From: Streptomyces sp. NBC_01591 | Lineage (GTDB): Bacteria; Actinomycetota; Actinomycetes; Streptomycetales; Streptomycetaceae | Length of the DNA: 64,000 nucleotides | NCBI RefSeq assembly: GCF_035918155.1 | Contig: NZ_CP109327.1 | Location: forward strand, 6,758,001-6,822,000 | Direction: 5' to 3' | In this document: piece by piece, positions 33,865 to 43,033 of the stretch | Numbering within the stretch: the stretch's first letter is position 1 | How the letters are laid out: each line of letters starts with the position of its first letter | Notes under the pieces: generated by a model | What the model was told of the DNA's origin: nothing | Databases searched by the model: none | The model's input: only the letters and a program-made list of their open reading frames with translations | Program-made: the position numbers and the translations under genes

Positions 33865-35394
33865 CTAGATGTCGCGGAAGATCTCGATCTGCGCGCCCAC
33901 GGAATTGAGCCGCTCCGCCAGCTCCTCGTAACCGCGGTTGATCACATACACGTTGCGCAGTACGGACGTGCCCTCCGCCGCCATCATGGCGAGCAGCACC
34001 ACCACGGCGGGGCGCAGTGCGGGCGGGCACATCATCTCGGCGGCGCGCCAGCGGGTCGGGCCCGAGACCAGCACCCGGTGCGGGTCCAGGAGCTGCAGCC
34101 TGCCGCCGAGGCGGTTCAGGTCGGTGAGGTAGATGGCCCGGTTGTCGTAGACCCAGTCGTGGATGAGGGTCTGGCCCTGGGCCGAGGCGGCGATCGCCGC
34201 GAAGAAGGGCACATTGTCGATGTTGAGCCCGGGGAACGGCATGGGGTGGATCTTGTCGATCGGCGCCTCCAGTTTGGAGGGCCGGACCGTGAGGTCGACC
34301 AGCCGGGTACGGCCGTTGTCGGCGGCGTACTCCGTCGTGCGGTCGCAGTCGACGCCCATCTCCTCGAGGACCGCGAGCTCGATCTCCAGGAATTCGATCG
34401 GTACCCGGCGGATCGTCAGTTCGGACTCCGTCACCACGGCGGCGGCGAGGAGGCTCATCGCCTCGACCGGGTCCTCGGACGGGGAGTAGTCGACGTCCAC
34501 ATCTATGTGCGGGACTCCGTGCACGGTCAGCGTGGTCGTGCCGATGCCGTCCACGCGTATACCGAGCGCCTCCAGGAAGAAGCAGAGGTCCTGGACCATG
34601 TAGTTGGAGGACGCGTTACGGATGACGGTGGTGCCGTCGTGCCGGGCGGCGGCCAGCAGCGCGTTCTCGGTCACGGTGTCGCCGCGCTCGGTCAGCACTA
34701 TGGGGCGGCCGGGGGTGACCGAGTGATCGACCTGGGCGTGGTAGATCCCCTCGGTCGCGGCGATCTCCAGGCCGAAGCGGCGCAGCGCGATCATGTGCGG
34801 CTCGATGGTCCGCGTACCGAGGTCGCAGCCGCCCGCGTACGGGAGCTTGAACCGGTCCATGCGGTGCAGCAGCGGGCCGAGGAACATGATGATGGAACGG
34901 GTCCGGCGGGCGGCGTCCGCGTCGATGGCGTTCATGTCGAGCCGGGCGGGCGGGACGATCTCCAGATCGGTTCCCTCGTTGATCCACCGGGTCCGCACGC
35001 CGATGGAGTTCAGCACCTCCAGGAGGCGGTAGACCTCTTCGATCCGGGCCACCCGGCGCAGCACCGTACGGCCCTTGTTGAGCAGCGAGGCGCAGAGGAG
35101 TGCCACGCACGCGTTCTTGCTCGTCTTGACGTCGATGGAGCCCGAGAGCCGGCGACCGCCGACCACCCGCAGGTGCATGGGCCCGGCGTAGCCGAGCGAC
35201 ACGATCTCGCTGTCGAGTGCCTCACCGATGCGCGCGATCATCTCAAGGCTGATGTTTTGATTGCCGCGCTCGATGCGGTTCACGGCGCTCTGGCTGGTGG
35301 CGAGCGCCTCGGCGAGCTGGCTCTGTGTCCAGCCACGATGCTGACGGGCGTCACGGATGAGCTTGCCGATGCGTACGAGGTAATCGTCTGACAT
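33865..35394 (-). CDS. murA: UDP-GlcNAc 1-carboxyvinyltransferase with N-terminal HTH domain (MurA2 type)
   Basis: 509 residues, ATG 35394. Residues ~8-62 are an Xre-type helix-turn-helix (LIRDARQHRGWTQSQLAEALATSQSAVNRIERGNQNIS). Residues ~72-505 are an EPSP/MurA fold: GSIDVKTSKNACVALLCAS with the conserved Lys-Asn, and GGCDLGTRTIEPH near residue 188, where the Cys is in the PEP-binding catalytic position. MurA makes the first committed precursor of peptidoglycan. The HTH suggests the enzyme binds its own promoter, where an ATCTCA-N4-TGAGAT site sits 12 bp upstream. The equivalent S. coelicolor gene, as I recall SCO5998, has the same fusion. Confidence 0.9.
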   Translation of the reverse strand: MSDDYLVRIGKLIRDARQHRGWTQSQLAEALATSQSAVNRIERGNQNISLEMIARIGEALDSEIVSLGYAGPMHLRVVGGRRLSGSIDVKTSKNACVALLCASLLNKGRTVLRRVARIEEVYRLLEVLNSIGVRTRWINEGTDLEIVPPARLDMNAIDADAARRTRSIIMFLGPLLHRMDRFKLPYAGGCDLGTRTIEPHMIALRRFGLEIAATEGIYHAQVDHSVTPGRPIVLTERGDTVTENALLAAARHDGTTVIRNASSNYMVQDLCFFLEALGIRVDGIGTTTLTVHGVPHIDVDVDYSPSEDPVEAMSLLAAAVVTESELTIRRVPIEFLEIELAVLEEMGVDCDRTTEYAADNGRTRLVDLTVRPSKLEAPIDKIHPMPFPGLNIDNVPFFAAIAASAQGQTLIHDWVYDNRAIYLTDLNRLGGRLQLLDPHRVLVSGPTRWRAAEMMCPPALRPAVVVLLAMMAAEGTSVLRNVYVINRGYEELAERLNSVGAQIEIFRDI

Positions 35395-35405
35395 GACGAA
35401 AGGTT

Positions 35406-35421
35406 ATCTCAGATATGAGAT
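35406..35421. promoter_or_regulatory. Palindromic site just upstream of the HTH-MurA start
   Basis: ATCTCAGATATGAGAT: 6-bp perfect arms around GATA, from 12 bp upstream of the start codon. Well placed to be the autoregulatory operator of the HTH domain, and it overlaps the probable -10 region. Confidence 0.5.
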
Positions 35422-35659
35422 GAGACCTGTGTCGGGGTGTGGTGTTCGGGTGACGCCCGCGCGTGTCGGCGCGGAAGTTGCAGGCCGGGCCGGTATGAAA
35501 TGCGCGGTCCGGTGCGCACCGTGCGTTCCATGGTGCGCCCGGACCGCCGCGTCCGCGTGCGGTGCGCGTCCGTACGGGGGACGGGCGACGAGGGCGTTCG
35601 GCGCCGGTCCCCGGGAGCTCCCGGGGACCGGTGTCCCGGTGTTCGTCGCCTTCCGGCGG

Positions 35660-36283
35660 TCAGTCCTCGAAGCCGCCGCTGCGCAGGATGCTGTCGATGC
35701 GGGCGCGGTGCGCCGCCTCCCACGCGTCGAGGGATTCGTCGGCCTCCTTGGCCGCCTTCACCCGGGCGTCGAGGAGCACCTGCTCCTGCCGGGCATGGGG
35801 AACGACCACGATGCCCTCCTCGTCCGCCACCACGATGTCACCGGCGTTCACGTCCACACCGCCGCACCGCACAGGGTCGTTGAGCGGCCCGACGGCCTTC
35901 TTGGTTCCCGGGATGGGGATGACGCCCCTGGCGAAGACGGGGAATCCCATCTCGCGCACCTCGGCGAGGTCACGGATCACCCCGTCGGTCACGAACGCCG
36001 CGATTCCCCGGCGTCGGGCGACGGCGCAGACGTTCCCGCCGGCGAGCGCGTAGTCCACGTCTCCCGACTCGACGACGATGACGGTGCCGGGCTCCGCGCG
36101 GTGGATGGCCGCGTGGAGCATGAGGTTGTCGCCCGGTGGGCACCGCACGGTGAACGCCGGGCCTGCGACGCGTGGGACCGAGGGCCACAGCGGGCGGATG
36201 CCGATGTCCATGACCTGTCCGCGCCCCAGGAGATCGGCGAAGGTGGTCGGGGAGATGTCCTTGAACTCACTGATGTCGTTCAT
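35660..36283 (-). CDS. RraA family protein (HMG/oxaloacetate aldolase-like)
   Basis: 207 residues, ATG 36283. RraA-like fold: SPTTFADLLGRGQVMDIGIRPLWPS, GPAFTVRCPPGDNLMLHAAIHRAEPGTVIVV, and AAFVTDGVIRDLAEV near residue 95-110, in which the Arg-Asp pair of the aldolase site is kept. Ends VADEEGIVVVPHARQEQVL. Family members cleave 4-hydroxy-4-methyl-2-oxoglutarate or decarboxylate oxaloacetate, with divalent metal; the E. coli namesake inhibits RNase E. With DGVIRD kept, enzymatic activity is likely. The next gene upstream in the same direction is 27 bp away. Confidence 0.87.
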   Translation of the reverse strand: MNDISEFKDISPTTFADLLGRGQVMDIGIRPLWPSVPRVAGPAFTVRCPPGDNLMLHAAIHRAEPGTVIVVESGDVDYALAGGNVCAVARRRGIAAFVTDGVIRDLAEVREMGFPVFARGVIPIPGTKKAVGPLNDPVRCGGVDVNAGDIVVADEEGIVVVPHARQEQVLLDARVKAAKEADESLDAWEAAHRARIDSILRSGGFED

Positions 36284-36310
36284 GTTCCTCCATCGTCCGG
36301 GCCCGCACGG

Positions 36311-36811
36311 TCAGGTGTCGTACTGGCCGTCCCAGGGAGCGTAGAAGCCGAGGCGGTCGGGGTAGAGCTCGGCCCAGTCGTCCTCGTCCTCCCCGCTCTC
36401 GTCCCCGTCGTCGTGGCGTTCGACGACCAGGCCGAAGAGCACGCCGTCGACCGTGAGCCGGAACGGTCGGATCGCGATGTCCCCGTACTCGCGCTCGGGA
36501 AGGCCGTCGAGGAGTGCCGCCATCCGCGACTCTGCTCGCGCCATGACGGAGCCGTTGCCATGGGGGCGTTGCTGTTGCTCGGCGTATGTCCCCGCGCACC
36601 AGATGTCCGAGTCGATGTGCCGGCCCTCGTGGTCGAACCGGTGGAGGACGGCATAGAGGCGCTTGTGCTCCTCCCAGCCGTCGTCGACCGTGAACCCGTC
36701 CGGGAACGCGTAGGTGACCGAGGCCAGGAACTGTCCGCCCGTGTACCGCCCGATGGTGTCGGTCCGGTAGTCCGGCTCATGGGCGATGGGGATGATCGCG
36801 GGGACTGTCAT
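36311..36811 (-). CDS. Conserved hypothetical protein (type sometimes labelled HycA in Streptomyces)
   Basis: 166 residues, ATG 36811. Compact soluble protein: IIPIAHEPDYRTDTIGRYTGGQFLASVTYAFPD, then EEHKRLYAVLHRFDHEGRHIDSDIWCAG, an acidic stretch (DDGDESGEDEDD) and a closing LYPDRLGFYAPWDGQYDT. I recall near-identical Streptomyces proteins carrying the label formate hydrogenlyase regulator HycA; no hydrogenlyase genes are here, and I do not trust the name. It precedes rraA by 27 bp and may share its transcript. Function unknown. A longer start at 36901 lacks family support. Confidence 0.7.
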   Translation of the reverse strand: MTVPAIIPIAHEPDYRTDTIGRYTGGQFLASVTYAFPDGFTVDDGWEEHKRLYAVLHRFDHEGRHIDSDIWCAGTYAEQQQRPHGNGSVMARAESRMAALLDGLPEREYGDIAIRPFRLTVDGVLFGLVVERHDDGDESGEDEDDWAELYPDRLGFYAPWDGQYDT

Positions 36812-36904
36812 GGCGAAACCATAGATACGGCAACGGACATGCGGGCACCCGGGGCGGGATGGGGCGGCGGATCCGGCCGTGACAGACCGGTCCGCCGCCA
36901 CGCC

Positions 36905-37480
36905 CTACGCGTTGACCGGGCCGCGCGGCTCGCGCCACATGGCCCACAGCGTCGGCCCGTCCTGCGGCAGCCGCACCTCCTCGCGCACGGTGAAGCCGAA
37001 GTGTTCGTAGAAGGGGAGGTTGGCGGCCTTGGAGGACTCCAGGTAGGCGGGCAGGCCCGCCGCATCGGCCTTGGCCAGCCCCGAACGCAGCAGGGAGGCC
37101 CCCTGCCCCTGGCCCTGGGCGGCGGGGTCGGCGCCGATCAACGCCAGGTACCAGTGCGGTTCCTCGGGCGTGTGCTTGGCGGCCGTCTCGACGGTGTCCC
37201 TGAACACCCCGGCCCGGTCGCCGAGAATGCTCAGCAGTTCCTCGATGGTCTCCGCGTCGGGAACGGCCTTCGCCTGCGCCTCCGGCGGTACCCAGAAGGC
37301 CGCCGCGTCCGCGGTGCGCTCGCACACGCTGCTGTGGACGTACTGCCGGGTGAAGATCGTGGTGAAGTAACTGCCCAGTGATGCCTGACGCGAGGCGTCG
37401 TCGGGGAAGAACGAGCGCATCATATTCGCGCCGTGGCGGCCGCGGCGGGTGTTGATCGCGATGATGCGGTCCATGCTCAC
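36905..37480 (-). pseudogene. GNAT acetyltransferase, 5' end replaced
   Basis: The body is a normal GNAT: FFPDDASRQASLGSYFTTIFTRQYVHSSVCERTADAAAFWVPP, LALIGADPAAQGQGQGASLLRSGLAKADAAG with the acetyl-CoA motif, and LPFYEHFGFTVREEV. Relatives carry some 30 further N-terminal residues (the first strand and helix of the fold) where this one has an unrelated basic leader (MSMDRIIAINTRRGRHGANM). The leader is antisense to the start of a broken TetR gene. The first GNAT strand is thus lost, and activity is doubtful although the frame is open. Confidence 0.6.
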
Positions 37481-37721
37481 CGACCAGGCGGCAGCCGATC
37501 ACGTCCGCGTCGCCCTCGGTCGGCAGATCGACAGCGTCGGTGCTGCCCTGCCCGCAGCCGAGGATCCCGAACTGCGCGCCGCACTGGTCGTCACCACGTT
37601 GCTGGGCGTCACCATCGGCCACCAGTTCCTCGGCCTGGCCTCGCTTCGTGACGCCTCTGCCGATCGCATCGCCGCCCTGCTCCGCCCGGCCATCAAGGCC
37701 CTGGCAGGACCGCCGGGGTGA
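37449..37721 (+). pseudogene. TetR-family regulator, C-terminal remnant
   Basis: About 90 codons (MRSMLTDQAAADHVRVALGRQIDSVGAAL, AALVVTTLLGVTIGHQFLGLASLRDASADRIAALLRPAIKAL) match the ligand-binding half of a TetR regulator. The N-terminal HTH domain, some 100 residues, is missing. Upstream sequence runs straight into the truncated GNAT gene on the other strand, so one deletion seems to have removed both 5' ends. Confidence 0.65.
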
Positions 37722-37817
37722 ACGACCGACGCCGCCGATGCTCGGTGCGGAGCGCAGTTTCCGTGATCCCTGAAGAGTGGGCGGGACCGTTCTCAGGCTC
37801 AGCAGCGGTAGAGCGGG

Positions 37818-37880
37818 TGTCAACGGCCATTCGGTTCTTCGGTTCTCCCCGGAGGCGGCCAGTAATTCTCCCCACTGGCA
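37818..37880. mobile_element. Possible IS21-like end repeats
   Basis: On the minus strand this stretch reads CAGTGGGGAGAATTACTGG, then CGGGGAGAACCG, then TGGCCGTTGACA. Repeated CAGTGGGGAGA...TGGCC...GTTGACA blocks are what I remember at ends of IS21-type elements in actinobacteria. No istA or istB sequence remains. Weak call. Confidence 0.25.
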
Positions 37881-37931
37881 TCCAGCACTCCCGGCGCACT
37901 CAGTCGCGCAACTGGGTTCGCTGAGACCGCG

Positions 37932-38245
37932 AGGCCGTCACCGCATGCCACCGCTACCTCACCGGCCACCTCGACCAGCTCCACTACGACACCGCACTCG
38001 AAGCCGGCCGGCCCATCGCCACCGGCGCCGTCGAAGGCACCTGCCACCACCTCCTCATTTATTCTCGGCGACCGTCTCGGCATCACGGGAGCCCGCTGGG
38101 GCCTCGAAGGAGCCGAAGCCGTCCTCCGTCTCCGCGCTCTCGCCGCCGACAACGACCTCGACACCTGCTGCGCCTACCACACCGCACGCGAGCATGAACG
38201 GCTCTACACCAGCTCCGGCCAGGCCGAATGCAGACTGACTGCCTG
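37932..38245 (+). pseudogene. ISKra4-type transposase, C-terminal fragment
   Basis: Translates in pieces as CHRYLTGHLDQLHYDTALEA, then GRPIATGAVEGTCHHL, then after a small insertion (around 38055-38065, near CATTTATTCT) in another frame GDRLGITGARWGLEGAEA and VLRLRALAADNDLD. This matches the end of ISKra4-family transposases, where GxIEGACRHL and TGARWGLxGAEAVLxLRAL are conserved. No start, no N-terminal two thirds, and no clear terminal repeats. A dead remnant directly before the phosphatase gene. Confidence 0.7.
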
Positions 38246-38290
38246 TTCCGAGATGTTCACCCCGGAAAAATCGCATCCATACTGGAAAGT

Positions 38291-41146
38291 ATGGACAGGT
38301 CGAAGGTCTGGCGATCCTCCGTGCCGTCTTCCCGCCTTTTCGCCAGGTGGCGTAGGCGGAGTCGGCGTGAGGCCCGGCGTCCAGGAATCGGGCAGCCGGC
38401 CCGGCCCGAGGGCGGCCATGAGGCCCCGCATCGGCCGCCGGTACGCCTGCCCTCTGTGCTGGGCGTGCACAGCGTCGCGGGCCAAGTCTTCATCCTGCAG
38501 GTATTGGTCGTCATGCTGCTCGTCGTCGCTGCTGTGGCGGCCCTCGTACTGCAGGCCCGGAGTGCGAGCCTGCAGACGGCCCGTGGACGCTCGCTCGTCG
38601 GCGCCGAAGCCATCGCGCACGCCCCGGGGACGCTGGAAGCCATGAAATCCGCCGACCCCAGTGCACTACTGCAGCCGCGCGCCGAGGAAATCCGGAAGCA
38701 GGCCGGACTCAACTACATCATCGCCTTCAGTCCGGCCGGCGTCCGTTGGACCCACCCCGACCCGGACCTGATCGGCAAGCACGTCGTCGGCTCCTACGCC
38801 GAAGCGCTCCACGGCAAGGTGCAGCAGGGCACCTACAACACGCCCGGGATCGGCCAAGCGGTGTACACGATGGTCCCCGTCCTCGACACCGACGGTGAGG
38901 TCGCCGGGCTGGTGTCCGTCGGTATCGCGGTCAAGAGCGTGAACGAGCACGTGACGGAACAGCTGCCGCTGCTGTTCGGTTCCGCCGCCGGCGGGCTGGT
39001 ACTGGTCATGGGCGGGTCAGCGTTGGTGAGCCGGCGACTGCGGCGACAGACGCACGGTCTGGATCCGGCCGAGATGACGCGGATGTACGAGCACCACGAC
39101 GCGGTCCTGCACTCGGTTCGGGAAGGCGTGCTCGTCATCAGTGGCGAGGGGCGGTTGCTGCTGGCCAACGACGAGGCGTGCCGACTGCTGGACCTGCCCG
39201 AGGACGTGCGGGGCCGGCGGGTCACCGACCTCGGCCTGGCCCCGCGTACTGCCACACTGCTGGCTTCGGGCCGAGCGGTCACCGACGAGGTGATCCTGGC
39301 GGGTGAGAGGCTGCTGGCGGTCAACCTGCGGCCGACCGCCCCGCATGGGGGGCCGACCGGTGGCGTGGCGACACTGCGGGACACCACTGAGCTACGCACG
39401 GTGGCGGGCCGGGCCGAGGTGGCGCGGGAACGCCTGCAACTGCTCTACGACGCCGGGGTGCGGATCGGCACCACGCTGGATGTGGTGCGTACCGCCGAGG
39501 AGCTGGCCGAGGTCGCGGTTCCCGGGTTCGCCGACTTCGTCACCGTCGAGTTGCTGGACGCGGTTCGACGGGGAGAAGAACCGGACAGCGCAAGCCTGAC
39601 CATGCACCGTATCGCCGTGCGCGGCGTCCGGGACGATCATCCGCTGTACCCGGCGGGTGAGAGGATCACGTTCCTGCCGACGATGCCGCAGGCGCAGGGG
39701 CTGCAGCGCGGTCATGCCGTACTGGAGCCCGATCTGAGCACGGCGCCGCACTGGCAGGCGCAGGATCCCGAGCGGCAGCAGCGCGTCCTGGACTTCGGTA
39801 TCCACTCGCTGATCACCGTACCGTTGCAGGCCCGCGACGTGGTGCTGGGGATGGTCGACTTCTGGCGCTCGGAGAAGGAGCCCTTCGCGCAGGAGGATCT
39901 GTCCTTCGCCGAGGAACTGGCCGCCCGAGCGGCCGTCGCGATCGACAACGCCCGCCGCTACACCCGCGAGCACACCATGGCGGTCACCCTGCAGCGCAGC
40001 CTGCTGCCCCACAGCCTGCCCGAGCAGTCGGCCCTGGACGTGGCCCACCGCTACCTGCCCGCTCAGGCCGGGGTGGGCGGGGACTGGTTCGACGTCATCC
40101 CGCTGCCCGGCGCCCGCGTCGGCCTGGTCGTCGGCGATGTCGTCGGGCACGGCCTGCATGCGGCCGCCACCATGGGCCGCCTGCGCACCGTCGTCCACAA
40201 TTTCTGTGCCCTCGACCTTTCCCCCGACGAACTCCTGGGCCACCTGGACGAGTTGGTCGCCCACATCGACCAGAACGAGGCCGCCGAGGGCGAGAGCGAA
40301 GGCATCACCGGTGCCACCTGCCTGTTTGCGGTCTACGACCCGGTCTCCGGCCGTTGCAGCATCGCCCGGGCCGGCCATCCCGGACCCGCCCTTGTGCACC
40401 CCGACGGCACCGTCACCTTCCCCGACGTGCCCGTCTCCCCGCCCCTTGGCCTGGGCGCCGGCCTGCCGATCGAGACCGCCGAACTGAACCTGCCCGAGGG
40501 CTCCCGGCTGGCCCTGTACACCGACGGGCTCATCCAAAACCGCGACCGCGACATCGACACCGGCCTCGAACTCCTGAGACAGGCCCTGGCGCACCCCGAC
40601 CAGACCCCGGAGCAGGCCTGTCAGGCGGTACTCGACGCCCTGCTGCCCGCCCGCCCCAGCGACGACATCGCCCTGCTGGTGGCCCGCACCCGGCTGCTGG
40701 ACCCGGACCGGGTCGCCGACTGGGACGTGCCCTGCGAACCCACTGCCGTCGCCCCTCTCCGCGCCGCCTGCGCCCGCCAGTTGGAGTCCTGGGGGCTGGA
40801 CCAGGTCGCCTTCACCGCCGAGCTCATACTCAGCGAACTGGTCACCAACGCCATCCGCTACGGCATCGAACCCATCCGGCTCCGCCTGCTGTACGACCGT
40901 GACAGCCTGATCTGCGAAGTCTCCGACGGCAGCAGCACCTCCCCGCACCTGCGCCGCGCGGCCACCACCGACGAGGGCGGCCGAGGACTGTTCCTCGTCG
41001 CCCATTTCGCACGGCGCTGGGGCACCCGGCACACCGCCCGCGGCAAGGTCATCTGGACCGAACAGCCCCTGGACGACGCCGCAGCCGGGCCCGGTGACGC
41101 CATGGGTGACATCCTGCTGGATCAGTGGGACGAGCCAACACTGTGA
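38291..41146 (+). CDS. SpoIIE-type PP2C phosphatase with Cache, PAS, GAF and anti-sigma kinase domains
   Basis: 951 residues, ATG 38291, with GGAAAG 5 bases upstream. Order: membrane helix (~66-88), extracytoplasmic CitA-like Cache domain (~90-215, GLNYIIAFSPAGVRWTHPDP and LIGKHVVGSY), second helix (~222-240), PAS (~260-360), GAF (~375-540), SpoIIE/PP2C phosphatase (~560-780, GVGGDWFDVIPLPG, VVGDVVGHGLHAAATM) and a C-terminal RsbW-like HATPase (~800-930, AELILSELVTNAIRYG). It probably switches an anti-anti-sigma factor by dephosphorylation. Intact, although flanked by transposon debris on both sides. Ligand and sigma factor unknown. Confidence 0.87.
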   Translation: MDRSKVWRSSVPSSRLFARWRRRSRREARRPGIGQPARPEGGHEAPHRPPVRLPSVLGVHSVAGQVFILQVLVVMLLVVAAVAALVLQARSASLQTARGRSLVGAEAIAHAPGTLEAMKSADPSALLQPRAEEIRKQAGLNYIIAFSPAGVRWTHPDPDLIGKHVVGSYAEALHGKVQQGTYNTPGIGQAVYTMVPVLDTDGEVAGLVSVGIAVKSVNEHVTEQLPLLFGSAAGGLVLVMGGSALVSRRLRRQTHGLDPAEMTRMYEHHDAVLHSVREGVLVISGEGRLLLANDEACRLLDLPEDVRGRRVTDLGLAPRTATLLASGRAVTDEVILAGERLLAVNLRPTAPHGGPTGGVATLRDTTELRTVAGRAEVARERLQLLYDAGVRIGTTLDVVRTAEELAEVAVPGFADFVTVELLDAVRRGEEPDSASLTMHRIAVRGVRDDHPLYPAGERITFLPTMPQAQGLQRGHAVLEPDLSTAPHWQAQDPERQQRVLDFGIHSLITVPLQARDVVLGMVDFWRSEKEPFAQEDLSFAEELAARAAVAIDNARRYTREHTMAVTLQRSLLPHSLPEQSALDVAHRYLPAQAGVGGDWFDVIPLPGARVGLVVGDVVGHGLHAAATMGRLRTVVHNFCALDLSPDELLGHLDELVAHIDQNEAAEGESEGITGATCLFAVYDPVSGRCSIARAGHPGPALVHPDGTVTFPDVPVSPPLGLGAGLPIETAELNLPEGSRLALYTDGLIQNRDRDIDTGLELLRQALAHPDQTPEQACQAVLDALLPARPSDDIALLVARTRLLDPDRVADWDVPCEPTAVAPLRAACARQLESWGLDQVAFTAELILSELVTNAIRYGIEPIRLRLLYDRDSLICEVSDGSSTSPHLRRAATTDEGGRGLFLVAHFARRWGTRHTARGKVIWTEQPLDDAAAGPGDAMGDILLDQWDEPTL

Positions 41147-41289
41147 CCGCGGGCGGTCACCTCCGTCGATCGGGGGCAACGCCCGGGTCCAGGCCCAGCC
41201 CCGCCGTTTCGGTTGCTGTGACGGGACGCTGATCGTCGTCAACCTGTAGGAAGCCGTGACGTTTTCGTCGTGTGGGCATGCCGGGGTGC

Positions 41290-41359
41290 CGACGCGGGGG
41301 CCAGAGTCTCCAGGGTCCTCGGCGGCGTCATCAACGAGTATCGATACGCCGTGTGACCT
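41290..41359 (+). pseudogene. Possible integrase/transposase C-terminal fragment
   Basis: One frame reads ARVSRVLGGVINEYRYAV and stops at 41356. LGGxIxEY-x-A-A is a common last segment of actinobacterial DDE-type integrases. Nothing upstream extends the match. Too short for certainty. It abuts the truncated ligase that follows. Confidence 0.35.
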
Positions 41360-41392
41360 GCAGCGACGACTTTTCGAGCCCCACAGGATCAC

Positions 41393-42745
41393 CTCAACCG
41401 CGTCCTGCTGCGTGGCCCCAACACCCCCTGGGTGGTGGCATGCTGGCTCGCGGTCGTCAAGGCGGGCGGGGTGGTCGTGACCACCGTTCCGCTGCTGCGT
41501 GCCGGCGAACTCACACCGCTCATCGAGCTGACCCGCCCCAGCCTCGCCCTGTGCGATCACCGTTACGCGGACGACCTGCGCACGGCGGCGGGCGACGGTC
41601 TGCCCGTCCTGTGCTTCGGCGCCGACGGCGATCCGGACGACCTCACCCCCCGCGCCGCCACCAAGAGCGGCGGGTTCACCGCCGTCGACACCGCCGCCGA
41701 CGACGTCGTCCTGCTCGGCCCCACCTCCGGCACCACGGGCCGGCCCAAGGCCACCATGCACTTCCACCGCGACGTCCTCGCCAGCGCCGACACCTTCTCG
41801 CTGCACGTCCTGCGGCCCACACCGGACGACGTGTTCACGGGCACCCCGCCGCTCGGCTTCACCTTCGGGCTCGGCGGACTGGTGGTCTTCCCGCTGCGTG
41901 CCGGTGCCTCGACGCTGCTGCTGGAGCGGGCCACACCCGGCGAACTCGCCGACGCGGTCGCCGAGCACGGTGCCACCGTCCTGTTCACCGCCCCCACCGC
42001 GTACAAGGCGATTCTCGCCGCGGGCCGCGAGGACGCCCTGAAGGGCATACGGCGTTGTGTGTCGGCCGGAGAGCACCTTCCGGTCACGGTGTGGGAGGAG
42101 TTCGAGCGGGCCGCCGGCATCCGCATCATCAACGGCATCGGCGGCACCGAGATGCTGCACATCTTCATCTCTGCCGCTGACGAGGACATCCGGCCCGGCG
42201 CCACCGGGCGCGTGGTCCCGGGCTTCCGCGCCGCGATCATGGACCTCGACGGCAACCCTCTCCCGGACGGCGCACCGGGCCGACTCGCCGTCCAGGGACC
42301 CACCGGCTGCCGCTACCTCGCCGACGACGACCGGCAGCGGGTCTTCGTCCAGCACGGCTGGAACATCACAGGCGACACCTACCTACGCGACGCCGACGGC
42401 TACTTCTGGTTCCAGGCCCGCAACGACGACATGATCATCTCCTCCGGGTACAATATCGCGGCGCCCGAGGTCGAGCAGGCGCTGCTCGCCCACCCCGATG
42501 TGGCCGAGACCGCGGTCGTCGGAGTCCCGCACGCCGAGCGGGGCGCGATCGTCAAGGCGTACGTCGTCCTGCGCGAAGGGGTGCCGAGCGACGACGAGAA
42601 GGCGACCGAACTCCAGACCTTCGTCAAGGACACGATCGCGCCCTACAAATACCCGCGAGCCGTCACCTTCCTGCCCGAACTCCCGAGGACCCCCAACGGC
42701 AAGATCCAGCGGTACCGGCTGCGCAGCGGTCGGCAGGCCCCCTGA
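41393..42745 (+). pseudogene. Benzoate-type CoA ligase, 5'-truncated paralogue of the gene at 21993-23594
   Basis: About 450 codons of good ligase sequence, beginning LNRVLLRGPNTPWVVACWLAV and ending with the catalytic NGKIQRYRLRSG. It contains TSGTTGRPKATMH and GIGGTEMLHIFISAADEDIRPG, aligning closely with the full copy. About 93 N-terminal residues are missing, and an in-frame stop at 41354-41356 lies just before the homology begins. A GTG at 41432 gives an open frame of 437 codons, so a truncated protein could be made, but it would lack part of the N-terminal substrate domain. A broken copy from another aromatic acid cluster, or of the same one. Confidence 0.75.
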
Positions 42746-42856
42746 CATCGAGTCCGCGATGTCCGTGCGACCGGGGATCGTGTGCCGTTCAGAAATGCGT
42801 CGCTGCAGGTCGTAGGGCCGGCGGACCGGCTGTGGTTCGCGGCGTTGTCCACGCGA

Positions 42857-43030
42857 TCACGGACGTCGTGCCAGGAAGGCGAACTCTCTTCCTGGGCGGT
42901 CGGGTGCATCGCGAACATCGTCCACCACGTAGCCGTGCGCGACCAGGTCCCGCATGACTTCCTCCCGCTCGCGGAAGCGCAACGTCGAATCCGACGTCAG
43001 CACCTGGCCGTCCGCTGCGAACAAGCTCAT
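42857..43030 (-). pseudogene. SAM-dependent methyltransferase, C-terminal fragment
   Basis: 57 codons on the minus strand, stop at 42857-42859. Reads SDSTLRFREREEVMRDL, VAHGYVVDDVRDAPDRPG and ends REFAFLARRP. The pattern (S-x-LRFR-x-R-x-E-V, then G-x-x-V-x-x-VRDAPDRPGRExxFLARRP) is the end of class I SAM methyltransferases common in actinobacteria. The N-terminal SAM-binding part is gone; the homology stops near 43030, where IS110-like sequence begins on the other strand. The element probably cut it. Confidence 0.65.
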
Positions 43031-43033
43031 AGA

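Noticed and set aside
36311..36811. Naming the gene hycA
   Set aside because: The label is one I recall from automatic annotation; no formate hydrogenlyase genes are present, so the function is not supported.
39392..42355. 987-codon minus-strand open frame opposite the SpoIIE gene and the ligase remnant
   Set aside because: Spans two unrelated plus-strand genes and their debris, has no motif; a shadow frame.
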